Below, in pieces: positions 1-50,402 of a DNA stretch of 64,000 bases. Every line of letters starts with the position of its first letter. Position 1 is the stretch's first letter. The DNA is from Xiphophorus maculatus (taxonomy: Eukaryota; Chordata; Actinopteri; Cyprinodontiformes; Poeciliidae). Under the pieces are notes generated by a model. That model did no database searches, was not told where the DNA came from, and saw only the letters and a list, made by a program, of their open reading frames with translations. The translations under genes and the position numbers were made by a program. The stretch lies in contig NC_036443.1 of NCBI RefSeq assembly GCF_002775205.1, forward strand, positions 20,245,266-20,309,265. Direction: 5' to 3'.

Positions 1-1685
1 GACAAGGAAATAAAGAACAGAAAGAAGGCATTATCACTCCATTGTACATAGTAACATCCTTATCTGTGAGTATTTATTTTTCCCACAATGTAATAAAATG
101 GTTTCCTGCTGGCACACAGAAAGTATCTTTGAGACTTGTCATAACACAGCAGGACACAGAGATGAGAAGGTTTCTCTCTTGGTTTCTCACAGTTTTGGTG
201 GTAACTCATGTTACAACTGCAGCCACGCCAGTTGCAGCCACGCCAGTTTTTCATTACCACCATGTCCCCCTGGATGAATGCTCAAATTTATATTCCAGCA
301 GGCAGTCTTCATTACAAACCCATGAAAATCGCAAAACAGAGACTGCAGGGAGCAAGATTTTTAAAGAATTTTGTATTACAAAATGATATCTTGTAATACA
401 AAATAACAATGGAAGTAGGGAATGTTATATACCACTACAACACTTTAGACTAAACCTCACAGAGTCGCATTTAATAATCACTGAAAAGAAATGGCTCAAA
501 TAAAAACACATATTATAAGCACTGTAAGTGTAACCAGACCAGTCTGTGTCGCCATCTGTTGGCTATTAGATAAATCAGCACGAGTGTTTCACTGTGTAAC
601 TGAATCCCATCCAGAAGGTTTGCAGTAAAAATGCCTATCCAAATCATAAAGGTCTGGGTGCATGTCAGAGGAATTACTCTAGCTTTTAAAACCATTATTT
701 TTTAGGCAGGGGAAAGCATACTCAATCCAATTTAGAGATGTAACTTTTGGTACATTTTCTGTATTAAGATCCGTTTGTTGATGTAATGGACACATTTACT
801 TTATTACTTGAATAGACAGCAACCAGGTGGGGGCAGGGCTACTCTTGGTCCTCTGCCGGGGATGGGTTGTACAGGGGCTCACAATTCACTCCGAGTGAAG
901 CGCCCTCTGCTTGTGTTTTTGACAGGTGGTGGTAGCAGTGTTCTGGTGGGGTTGTGTCCCTTGGCTTTGTGGTGATTGTGGGGTGACGGTCATTGGCTGG
1001 AACTGGGATCTTCTTTTAGGCTGTGGTGAAGGGTGAGGTGTGACTTGTGCAACACCACCGAACCCCTTGGTGGTGTTGTCACCTTGACAAAAAGACAGGC
1101 AGGCAATAAGACCCACTACATTGTTTGCCTTTACTGTCAAGACTGGACTTGTCAAAAAAGAGAGAGACACTGAGGTCATGTGACACAAAAGATGGAATTT
1201 ATTTCTATTTTTGGTTAAGATTTCCAAACTTATTTCTGTGTGTTAAGTCCAAGAACAATGAGAGGTGTCATTTTTGGGGGAGACATTTCTCTTGATTTAT
1301 CACTTTCTTGAAAGCTAGAAGTTTACATTTTTCCATGTAAAATGTGACCTTTAGGATCCCTGTTAACAATCTGGAAAGGGTTTGTAAACATCTGGTAATT
1401 CATAACATTGTAGTTAAACATAGGATGTGTTTTAAGGTTACATTTATGAAAATTTTTTGGCACCCCCAGAAAATTTCTGAAAGGGTTGCCAGACCAGGGC
1501 AGTAAAAATTTCAGTGTCGCAACTTGAATCTCATGAGAAATCTAAAGATTATGGTGATGGCATAAAGTTTGCCCAACTTCAGAGATTTGGAACTTATCTC
1601 CAAAAAGTCCATGTCAAAATACCAAAGATCTGACCAGCAATTATTAATATATTATATATATATATCTTTATAATATTAATAAAGA

Positions 1686-1719
<34 letters not shown>

Positions 1720-4700
1720 GTTGTTGTTGTTGTTGTTATTGTTATTATTGTTGAGAAGGGAATAAATAATTTCCAATGTACCGATATATAGTAAAATATA
1801 AACAAAAGCAGAAATTCCCCAAAAACTGACACTCCTTTTACCTTATTATTAATCTAGGAGAGATTCTTGTCACATTTCCTACATGTAAAGTTCTTGGTTC
1901 TGTGGTTTAAAATTTGCCTGAAAACCACTTTCTTAAACCAAGAGGAATAAATTCATTGACAAAGGTTGAAATAATTTCATTCCTTTCATTAAAAACCTTC
2001 AACTTGTTGAGCGTCTTCATATTCTCTTATCCTTCTGTGCCGGCAGTGTTTTCAGCTCCAGCCAGTCACTGATCCCACAGACAAGCTACAACATGTCATC
2101 ATTCTGAGAGGATTTCACTGCTAAAAGGGATTACACCATTTGACTTTTTTCCCTGCTAAACTGCTTAGCCAATTTGATTGGGGAGAAAAAAAAACAAAAC
2201 TTAATGACGAAAGCAAATCAATCTGTAATATTTTTGGAGGAGCTGACATTGGTTTGATGATGTTCATTTGAGGACAGAGACATAAGCGATTAACAATGTA
2301 CCACTGAGACTATTACTATCATAGTATTAGCAACTCAAATGGCATGTTGCCTCTCGTTCATTCAGCTGCTGGTTCGGATCTTGATGGTCGAGCTTAGATG
2401 CTCTCTTCCTGTCTTCTGTCTGTTTGAACAAGTGATGCCTCCAACAGTATGACTACTAAAACAGAGTAGTCATACTGAATTTCCACAAATTTGGCAGTTT
2501 TTCCATTTTCTATAAATCTATCCCGTAGAAGAAATCTTATCCTCAAACCACCTTTTTTATGACACAATTATCAGGATCCATAATTATTTGATGAGACAAT
2601 AGGTATAATTTTTTATGCGTAGCAACCACAGGAGTTCACTGAAAGCACTGAGAACTGAGCTCAATCAGGAAAAGGAAGACAGGGATTTTATCCCAGCACT
2701 CCATGGCCTTAATCCGTGGGATTAGGCAACCAGGAAGTTCACTCCAGGGTGTCTGTAGGTGTGCTCATGCACATGCCGGTGTATGCTTTCCCCCCCACCC
2801 TTTTTCACTACCTCTAAAAGAAAAATATGAAAAGCAGCATGCACTTGCATGCTTTTGTAAAACCGGCAACCAGGATGATTGAGTTTGGGAGCTGTGGTAG
2901 TCAGAGCCACATGTGTAGCAGCAGCAGCAGCAGGCGAGGAGGGAGGAGCCTGCGGGTTAAGACCTAAAGCCGCTTGGCCCAGATGAAGATGGCTCTCAGG
3001 CTTCCTGCCAATCAAAGTGCAGCCAACAACCCACTCTCACTGACAGGGCAGGAGAACAGTGAGTTAGATTAACATGAACGTTTGATGTTTGTGGTGCTCA
3101 CAGTGCCACATGCTCAGTCTAACGTTCAACTCACAGCTCAGTTTAAAAAGAAGATTCAGTCCTATATACCTTGGTACAGTAGCAACAATCCCTAATGAGC
3201 ATAAACAAGTAAACAGGGAAATCATTTGGACTTATTAATAAAAGTTTTAGAAAAACTTTTAAAAAGTCTTCAGTATTTCATTGCTGATAACATTATAAAA
3301 ACAATTACCACAACACCAACTGAATTGTAGTAATGAGGGGGAAAAAATGCTGTCAGGTTTTCAAAATAACGTTGATTTAGACTAAGAGTCTCGGTTTTTA
3401 TTACTGATTGGCCTGCAGGAAGTGATTCTGTTAGCCTTTCACAGTAAAGCCCTCAAAATCTTTTAAAGTGAAAGTGGTGTTTTACATGGTTTAAAGTTAA
3501 GATAAAAAATTAATTGTACCTCTGTGGAGGTAGATAAAGACGAGGGTGATGGAAAGTAGCTCTTCCATCCTCAAATACTTTAAGTTCATTACCAAAGACA
3601 AATCATTAAAATACCAGAGAAAACAGACTAAAATATGGACAATATAATAGTCAGGTTTTGACTGCATGTTTGCTGAGTGGCTTTAGGCAGAAGCTTGTTT
3701 CACTTATTTTGTTGCTTTTTTGTTTTGCTTTTTTTTTTAATGGAAAAAAAAGGCCAGAATTTTGGAGCTTATGACTAATAGTTCATGAGAAAAGAAAAGA
3801 TTCTCTCACCTGAGCTGTAGATATCCACAGCTCCTCCAAAGTTGCCCCCCCCTTGTCTAATTTGTTCCTTGATCTCAATGGTGCTGTTTCTTCAGTAATT
3901 ATCTCAAACAAACCTCTCATTCCTTTGCAGAAAAACTGTATTTCTTGGATTAACTTATTCATAGGTGAACTGCTTACCAAAGAGAAACCTCAGAGGGAAG
4001 GGTGCCAAATAAAAAAAACACCTTTTTAGATTTGTTCAGCAGGAAATTTAGAAAACTATGTATTCTTTTCCATTGGGTAGGTTATTTTGTTTTTAATTAA
4101 TACAAGAAAACTAAATTGAAATTTGAGTTCTGTATTCTAAGTTATTTTAACTACTTTGCTAAACTTTTTTTTACCATCTACCTGCTTTTATAAACCATCA
4201 AACATGACAGAAAAATTCCCCCTCCTCCTTAAAAAAAAAATTTAAAAACTTGTGGTTGTAACAAAAAATGTGATAAAGTCTTAAGGGATGAAAAAATATT
4301 TGTAAGGCTTTGTTTGTCATATTGAGAAACCTGAGTCATGCCAATCAGGAGTCTACTCTAAGTTTAATTCAGAGAAAGGTTACCGGTACATGCAGTATAT
4401 CCCAACAGGGGATGAATGTAGCTGGTTTCTGTTAGTTAAATGAGCATCTGCCAAACTGAGATCATCAGACTAGAGATGCATGCAGTTAATGGTGATGTAA
4501 CATCAAGCAAACAAATAATCACAGATTATAAAAGAAAAAAAATAATTTTTCCCTCATTTCATCCATTAAATGCCAGTAGTGTTTTGGTCATTTTATCCAT
4601 ATTGTGAAGCAGGTGGTGTGGATCAGTTGAGCTCAGTAAACATAGGTCAGTGAGATAAATAAGGCTGGATAAATCACAAATACTTACTCATCAATTCTGC

Positions 4701-5400
4701 TAGGCATTGTTAGATTGCATTTATCTAATAATGAATTTTCACTGGATAAAATAAAGTCCTCAAGTAAAAAGTAAATAAAAATAATCCTTATAAATCAAAT
4801 AAATTAAGTTCAAGATTGTTCAGTTTCCCGGTGCTGCACTCTAAATGTACTTGTAATGCTATAAAGCAGTACTAAATATGAAATAAATAAGAAACTTTGG
4901 GGAAGTGGCTCCCACGCACTCCAGGAGTCAGCTTGCACTCCCAGACAATTCAGCCAGTGCAGGGGGTATCAGTGAGAGCTACGTTCACTGAGTTATAAAG
5001 TGTAGCCTCCAGGTAGTTCACAGATAATGGGCCAAGACCACAAAGATGAGTATAATAGAGAAATGTTGCAATACAGAAAAAGAGAGAGGGATGAACACAC
5101 AGCGAGTGACAAAATGCAATACGGTCTTCTGTCTGAAAAGCACATCAAAAGAGATGCTTAATCGGAGGAGGCAGCGCTCCGAGAGCTGACGCGTATCCTC
5201 TCTGTCTCTCAATCCCTCTCTGTCTATCTCTCATGATGAGATGATCATGACGGAGAGAAAGAGATGGGGGTGGGTGGGTTAAAAACCTCCTGAATACACG
5301 ATGAATGTAGACACCAGGCTTAAACTGACTGGGAGGTGAGTGGCGCACAGAGGCTAAGAGCGTGCATGTGAGTGGCATCGTGCACCAGCATCCACTCTCC
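1..5400. other. Intergenic / upstream DNA without a recognisable gene
   Basis: AT-rich DNA with only short chance reading frames; none resembles a known protein or has convincing exon structure. It contains a (TTA)n/(TTG)n microsatellite near 1.7 kb, a 13-bp perfect hairpin near 2.45 kb and a duplicated 15-bp motif around 215-245. The right end leads into the slc12a5 first exon, so promoter elements are expected there, but I saw no clear TATA box or other core promoter signal. Confidence 0.6.
1689..1753. repeat. Trinucleotide microsatellite (TTA)n-(TTG)n
   Basis: An uninterrupted run of TTA units switches to TTG units and back. On the minus strand it reads as a run of Asn codons, which produces a spurious poly-Asn reading frame. 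Confidence 0.95.
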
Positions 5401-5656
5401 CCTGCAGCGGCTCTCAGTCTCTCTGGACTCCTCTTAATGAGAGACGGAGAAAATCAGGCACTTTATAAAAAAAACATTTAAAAAACACATGAAAATTTTA
5501 AAGGCTGATTTTAAATTAGCCTTTAAAATTTGCACAGATTTCAATAAAAAGAAACAAATCTGTAAAGCAAGGAAAGAAATACGTGGAGGGACGCAGAAGT
5601 CTCATCTTTGGTTCCATCCTGCTGAGAGTTTTTTTCTCGCCTGCTGAGGAGAGGAG

Positions 5657-44120
<38,464 letters not shown>

Positions 44121-46246
44121 GAGGCTTAAATTAGCATCTAAAAGAACTTGTGAGTTCTTCTGCTTCTCTGTGATTCTAGGAAAATCCTCTCTTAAACCCA
44201 TCACCTGTCCCCTCACCTGGCAACCAGACTGCAGAGCTTCCGGGAACGTCGACCCATGACCTAACTCCATCTATTACCTCCAACCCATCTGAGCTCACTT
44301 CACCTGATAACGTTTTGGAAGAACTTTCTGATTTATTCTGGATTTTTCCTGCTCATCTATAAGAAAAAAAATTCCTTTATGTCTTTGATCTGTCATTTGA
44401 CATCTGTGCTATTTGAGAGTTTTTTCAACCTAAATCATCTTGGTTTTTGTCCGAGATTGTATGAATGACAACACCCACGTAGTAATTTAAATTACTAAAT
44501 TAATGGAGGCGACTATTCTGTGTTCATTTAGATAAAACTAGTGTGTAAAAGCAACTAAGGGTGGGTTCTTTTTTACTTCAATACAAAGAAATGACATTCA
44601 TTCAAATTGCTTTTGTTCAATTTCATTTTTAGAAAATTTGATAGAGCTTTAGATCTAAGAACAAATATTTTATAGAAATCATGGCCATAAATCTGGTCAT
44701 TTTTGCATTCTTTTGAATTGTTAACCACCTAGTAAATTGTAGAATTCATATTCAAGTATATATTTTATAAAATATTTTTAAATAATTGAAGAATTATCGG
44801 TGGAAAAAGTAAAAATTCTAGGTGGTATCTCTTTTTGAAGAGCAATATCACATTACTGCAGATGACATTACAAAATAGAAAACAATGTGCTTCATCACGA
44901 TGTATTTTCTTTCTGCTGTGTCAGAGCCATTTTTTATCTAAAATGTCCACATGCTAGCTTATTTTTAAAGATGAATTTTTTATATCAATGCTCTTATTCA
45001 GATGTTGTTTTTCTTTTTTCGAAAGGCAGGATTGTGCATGTCAGCTGAATCTGTTGCAGTTAATTTCGTAAATTGACCAAGCTTTGCAGCACTAAATAGA
45101 GAGAAAGTCTCGTTCCCTCACAAAAAGCTCTGTCAGTTTTTATTGGTCAACTTTGTGGTCTGATTATACCTTGCCCTCATTCTGCTGGCACGCTGTGTAA
45201 CTGCTAAAAGTTAGAGGAACAACTTTGTATTAGATCCAAATTTTAAAACTATTTTAAAAAATACCCTTTTAATTGATAGGGACAGTAAAGTATGTGGTTT
45301 AGAAATAGGTTTACAGATGCAATTTAGTCCTAAATGAGATTACAATGGAGAAATGTTCTGGCACTTTTTTATTAGCTTATTTCACAAGTTGCGGTACTGA
45401 GAATTTCTGACATGTTGAATTGAATCATGCAGAAACATCTGTTTAAAGGTAACCCTGTTGACTAAAGGTCACTCACTAACTCACAGCTGCACAAAACCTG
45501 CAAAATACAAATACGCACAAATACAAACACAAATGTATTGAAAGTGAATTTCAGAGGGTGTCTGCTACAATTTTGAGAAGACTTTGTTCATCAGAAACTA
45601 CATTCATTAGGGTGTATATGTTTTAATGGTTTATTTAATTCTCCAGCTTATTTTATGTTTTTATGTTTAGTTTACATTACATTAGCTTTTACAGAAAGGC
45701 TAAACCACAAAGCTTTGTCTATATTTGGCATAAAACTTCATCAGATAACTGTGGAGGACAGATAGGCCTAAAATATCCACATGTCATAATATATTTTATT
45801 CATTTAGGTAAATGAAGAAGGAAAAAATTGGATCCTTAGATGTAATATTTAGTCTGACACTCCCTGTGTAGCAACAACCTCAAATCAAAGTGTTTTAATT
45901 TTAGTTTATTCTGTATAAAATAACTTTGATTTTTAAGCTTTTGATTTGACTAAGTTGAGGACTTTCACTTGGCTTATCTAAAACTTTAGTATTTCTTTTT
46001 TCTTTTTTTTTTTGTTAATTGTTTTTCACATTTTGGTTAAATAGCTTTTGCATTCATGGATCTGATGTTATTGCTGGGGGATTGCTTTAACCATAGTTTT
46101 ATTAACATTTACAGTGTTGTATAGTTCTGATGCAGCTAAACAGGCCCAGATCATTATATTACCAACATGTTTTCCAAATATGCTGCTCCTTTCCTGTTAG
46201 ATTGTGTTATTTAGTGTTTTTGTTTATTTTTTACATTTGCAACTTA

Positions 46247-46252
46247 AATAAA
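46247..46252 (+). terminator. Candidate slc12a5 polyadenylation signal
   Basis: AATAAA within CTTAAATAAATATC. It is the first canonical hexamer noticed downstream of the stop; use is inferred. Confidence 0.4.
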
Positions 46253-48208
46253 TATCTTAATGTTTTATTTGTCTATAGATTGTTTTTCTAACAATGTTGC
46301 CATTAGATTAAACTGTGAACAAGCAGTCAAATTCCCTTTGGAGAACTTCATCTGTATAACTTACACCACTGGAGGTCAGTGTTTATGAACATTTCTGACT
46401 CCTAATAAGAAAACTGTTCAATTGCTTAGATATTACGGAGAGCTTATTGGTCGTGTGTGTTTGCAAAGTTTTATTTTAGCTGAACAGTCAAAGGAAGAAT
46501 ATCATTGGTATTAAAGTTTCATTTATTTGTAAATGACAGCCAGCTCATCATCTTATGATCCACCATGAATGCTTCTGTGCTTGGGGGGAAAGTGAGGCAA
46601 TGACCCAAATATGGCAGTAATCCACTAAAGAATGTTTAAGAATTAAGAAGAAGAAAGTCCTCAGCCTAGTTCAAACCCAGATCTTTTTATTATGAACATG
46701 TTGTGACCTGAAAAAAAATTGTACATCAAGCATACCCCTCAAACATCTTAAAAGATGAAAGTGAGGAGACCGATATCAGAGGCTCAGGCAGAGGACAGAG
46801 ACTGGTAGACAGCTAAAAGAATCTCACTGATGGCGGCAACATCAGTTAGGTGGGTAGGGTGTCCTAACTTTTTCTTCAGAATATACATTTTTGCTTATCT
46901 CTCTTGTTCCTAGACTAAAACAAGTTTAATAATTGTTAAGTGCAGTTAGTTATTTTCTTTTCCAGACAAAGAAATAGATTAGTAATCAACATGTGGGAAT
47001 TTCTTGATAAGAGACTGTAAATTAATGGGGCATATCAAGTTATTTACATTACTGTATGTTTTTGGTCAGCAGTTTCACCGCTTGGTGTCACATAACTCAT
47101 AAATCAGAGTGTGTTTCCAGCATCCAGAACATGTATAGATTATCTTTATGGAGTTGGACGGACCTTTGTGATTAAAGTTTAATGACGAAAGCCCACTTCC
47201 CTCTCTATCTACTATTACCCCATCCTTTCGTATAGGACTCACTTTGTGTTTTAATTTTCTCTCATTTGTATGATAGCATACAGTTTGCAAATCTTACCTC
47301 ATCCTTAATACAATAATATATTGCTTTATTTAATAATGTTTGTACAGAGAAGTGTTTGCTTTATTTTACTGATAAAGGTGGTTGCAGCAACACCCCCTGT
47401 GCATGTACTGGATGTTATTTTACAAGTCATACATACTGGTTCCTAGTTTGCACTGTTTTAAACTCTTTCTTGCAGACTGTGCATGCTGGGTTTGTTTTAC
47501 ACTAAATGGTATATTAAAGACACAAAACATAATGATACATTTAGCATTGTTGACCGGTTTAAGTTAGGAATGTGTTTAAAACTATTACATATTTTTATGT
47601 CTGCACAAAGTGTAATAACTTTTAAATTAATAAAAGTTGGAAATATGAGGACTCTTTTCTTTTGAGAGCTTATTTTACATTTTTCAGTAATAAGGAAGCT
47701 GCGTCTGCTGAAGGCATCCAACACAGTGTCTGAAGTTAATTGTGCCCGTTGCATGAACTTGTGGTTCAAGCTACCTTTGACCTTGTGTAGGGGATATGAA
47801 CCATACAGGACAAAGATAAGAGACCAACCTGATCCACTTTGCTTTGTTCATTATTCTTGGTCATATGCAGGCATTAGCTCTAGGAGAAAGGTAACAATTG
47901 TGCTGTGAATCCAAATCAAGGAGCCGGAATCTTCATTGTCCAGTAAAAAGAAATATTTTATTTAAAAGTGAACTTTGAGGTTTCAAAGGTAGAGTTGAGA
48001 AGCTACAATACAAAAATAAAATGCAATTTCAAAAGGGAATGTGAAACATTTTCAATCAAATCCAATATTGATGACTTGTTGTCAACATTATCAATCTTTT
48101 GGATTGAGCCACCTTGCTCTAACTACAATGTGACAAAAACCTGAACAAGTTTAAGATGTGTGAATACTTTTGCAGGGCAGTGTGCATTTAAAACTGAAAA
48201 ATCTGTTT

Positions 48209-48304
48209 ATACTTAGCCTTGACTTTTTGGTCAAGGCTAAGTATGATTTTTTTTATCATTGAGGCACATACTTGGCCTTGACTTCTTGGTCAAGGCTAAG
48301 TATG
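48209..48304. repeat. Two adjacent near-identical hairpins
   Basis: Hairpin 1 has arms 48209-48223 and 48230-48244 (ATACTTAGCCTTGAC, perfect 15 bp, 6-nt loop). Hairpin 2 has arms 48267-48282 and 48289-48304 with one mismatch (GGCC versus AGCC) that becomes a G-U pair in RNA. The linker TTTTTTATCATTGAGGCACA recurs almost exactly near 48,573-48,593 (ATCATTGGGGCACA), pointing to a local duplication or remnant foldback element. Confidence 0.75.
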
Positions 48305-48917
48305 AACTGTTACACGCAGAGTCATTCTTTCTCTTAATATTTGTGGCACTCCAGTGTTTTTTTAGGAAGAAATATAAGAAGCAGGAGCCTGCAAACTGCA
48401 AACTCAGCTTCCCCTCCCCCTCCCCATTTCAGTGATAAGCTTCCTTGAATAGTTCCCACAGTTTTACACAGAAATAGGCAATGATTATTAAGTCTATTAC
48501 TGGGGACAGAGAGTGCAAGTGTTGTGGCTGCTGCTGTAACACAGCTGTTGTTAGGAGTTCCAGGATAATAAATTTTTTTATCATTGGGGCACATTTTTCA
48601 TGAGCAGATTACAATTCAGCCAGATACAGGTTTGCTTATTGTGTTCCTCTTCACCACATTTACTTTGAAACAGGAATTCAAAGATAAATGTAATAAAATA
48701 CTAAAAAAAGAGCTGAGTAAAAACTGCTGACCTTTCAGAACTGTTTATTACAACAGACAAAGTCCGCACCGCTCCATTTTTCATGCAGAGAAAACAGTAC
48801 AGTAATTGTCTGACTGAGAGCAGGGTTGACCAATGTTTTTTTTACCTATCTTGTGTAAACAGAGACAGTCCAAGCAGCAAAAACGAATACTGTTATTAGC
48901 ACCAGACAGCTGTCAGG

Positions 48918-50402
48918 ATGAAGAAGCGGTCGACTAACCTTCGAGTAAGATTACCCGTTTTCCTGTTTGTATCCCAGGTGATTTTTGTTGCAATCTACTT
49001 TGGCTTTGTGACCTACGACGAGCATGCTGATGCCCGTTTTCAGACCAATCAGACAAATCCAATGCACAATGACATGTACAAGGATTACCCATTCTTCACA
49101 GATATACAGGTCATGATTTTTCTCGGCTTTGGATGTTTGCTGGCATTTTTCCGACTCTACGGCTTCGGTGGGATGGTTTTTAACTTTCTGACTGCCACCT
49201 TTGCCATCCAATGGGCCATCCTGGTGCAGGGCTACTTCCAGTTCTATCATAATGGGAAGATCCACTTTGGAGTTATGAACCTCATAAATGCAGAATTTGC
49301 TTGTGCGGTGGTCCTCATCTCTTTCGGAGCGGTGCTGGGGAAGACCAGCCCGCTGCAGCTGCTGGTCATGACTCTGTTGGAGGTGCCTGTGTTTGCGGTC
49401 ACAGAGTGGATCGTTCTGAAGTATCTGAAGATTAATGATGCAGGAGGGTCTATTCTCATCCATCTCTTTGCCTGTTATTTTGGACTGGGTGTGACGTTTG
49501 TGCTGTACAGGTCAGGTTTAACGGAGGGTCATGTTAAGGAGAACAGCAGCTACCACTCGGACATCCTGTCTGTGATGGGCACCTTGTTCCTCTGGGTGTT
49601 CTGGCCCTCATTCAACTCAGCACTGACCCTTAAAGGGGATGACCAGCACAGAGCCATCCTGCACACCTTTATTGGCCTCAGCGCCTCCACACTGACTGCA
49701 TTTGCTCTGTCTGCAATGCTGAACAAAAAAGGAAAGCTCACCATGGCAGATATTCAGAATGTGACCCTGGCTGGGGGAGTAACAGTTGGGGCATCTGTGG
49801 ATATGATGATATCACCTGCAGCTGCGTATGTGCTGGGTATGATGGGCTGCACTGCCTGCATGCTGGGCTACAAGTACCTGAGCCCATTCTTAGCACAACG
49901 CTGCAGGATCCAGGATCAGTGTGGGATACACAATCTGCACGGACTAACAGGACTTATATCATGCGCAGCAGGGATATGTGCTATTCTGATGGCTGATGAG
50001 GAAGTTTACGGCCCAAGTCTGTATGAGATCTTTACTCACAGAGCACCAGTGGAGGGGGACCCGAAACTGCAAGAACTGCAGATGCTGATTCCAGGTTTAA
50101 AACCGGGATTGGGAAGGACTGCAAGGGAGCAGGCTCTCTTCCAGGTTGCAGCTCTATTCTCCACGATAGGACTGTCGGCACTGGGGGGCATTCTGACAGG
50201 TTATGTGTTGAAGCTGCCTTACCTTGCAGCTCCTTCGGATGATCTCTGCTTTGATGATGTGGTGTTTTTTGAAGTTCCCCCAGATTATGATGCACCACTT
50301 AAACTCAGCTACAAAATGACTGCAGAGGAGTCTCCAGATGTGCAGCACCAAAGAGTTGTCATCCAATTAATGGACAATAACATGGAAAATAAATGTGCCT
50401 GA
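48918..50402 (+). CDS. rhcg-like: Rhcg-type ammonia channel, single exon
   Basis: A 494-residue Rh glycoprotein of the Amt/Mep/Rh superfamily, which conducts NH3/NH4+ across plasma membranes (gill, kidney and skin in fish). The start MKKRSTNLRVRLP matches the Rhcg N-terminus. About 12 TM segments are visible. Key pore residues are present: the twin histidines H182 (ILIHLFACYFG) and H341 (IHNLHGLTG), phenylalanine gate F127 (INAEFAC) and F232 (WPSFNSA), and D174 (INDAGG). N44 (NQT) sits in the extracellular loop 1 glycosylation position. The family hallmark CFDDVVFFEVP precedes the cytosolic tail. Most vertebrate Rh genes have about ten coding exons, whereas this one is uninterrupted. Whether it is rhcgb/Rhcg2 or an rhcg-like paralogue is unresolved. 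Confidence 0.9.
   Translation: MKKRSTNLRVRLPVFLFVSQVIFVAIYFGFVTYDEHADARFQTNQTNPMHNDMYKDYPFFTDIQVMIFLGFGCLLAFFRLYGFGGMVFNFLTATFAIQWAILVQGYFQFYHNGKIHFGVMNLINAEFACAVVLISFGAVLGKTSPLQLLVMTLLEVPVFAVTEWIVLKYLKINDAGGSILIHLFACYFGLGVTFVLYRSGLTEGHVKENSSYHSDILSVMGTLFLWVFWPSFNSALTLKGDDQHRAILHTFIGLSASTLTAFALSAMLNKKGKLTMADIQNVTLAGGVTVGASVDMMISPAAAYVLGMMGCTACMLGYKYLSPFLAQRCRIQDQCGIHNLHGLTGLISCAAGICAILMADEEVYGPSLYEIFTHRAPVEGDPKLQELQMLIPGLKPGLGRTAREQALFQVAALFSTIGLSALGGILTGYVLKLPYLAAPSDDLCFDDVVFFEVPPDYDAPLKLSYKMTAEESPDVQHQRVVIQLMDNNMENKCA

Larger units (their letters stand above)
44121..48917. other. slc12a5 3'UTR and intergenic DNA
   Basis: No coding sequence was recognised. The first AATAAA I found after the slc12a5 stop is at 46247-46252, which would give a 2.1 kb 3'UTR; mammalian KCC2 also has a long 3'UTR. 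The rest is AT-rich, with a Tc1-like fragment near 48.1 kb and two hairpins at 48.2-48.3 kb before the Rh gene. Confidence 0.5.

Noticed and set aside
1594..1776. Poly-Asn reading frame
   Set aside because: A translation of the trinucleotide microsatellite.
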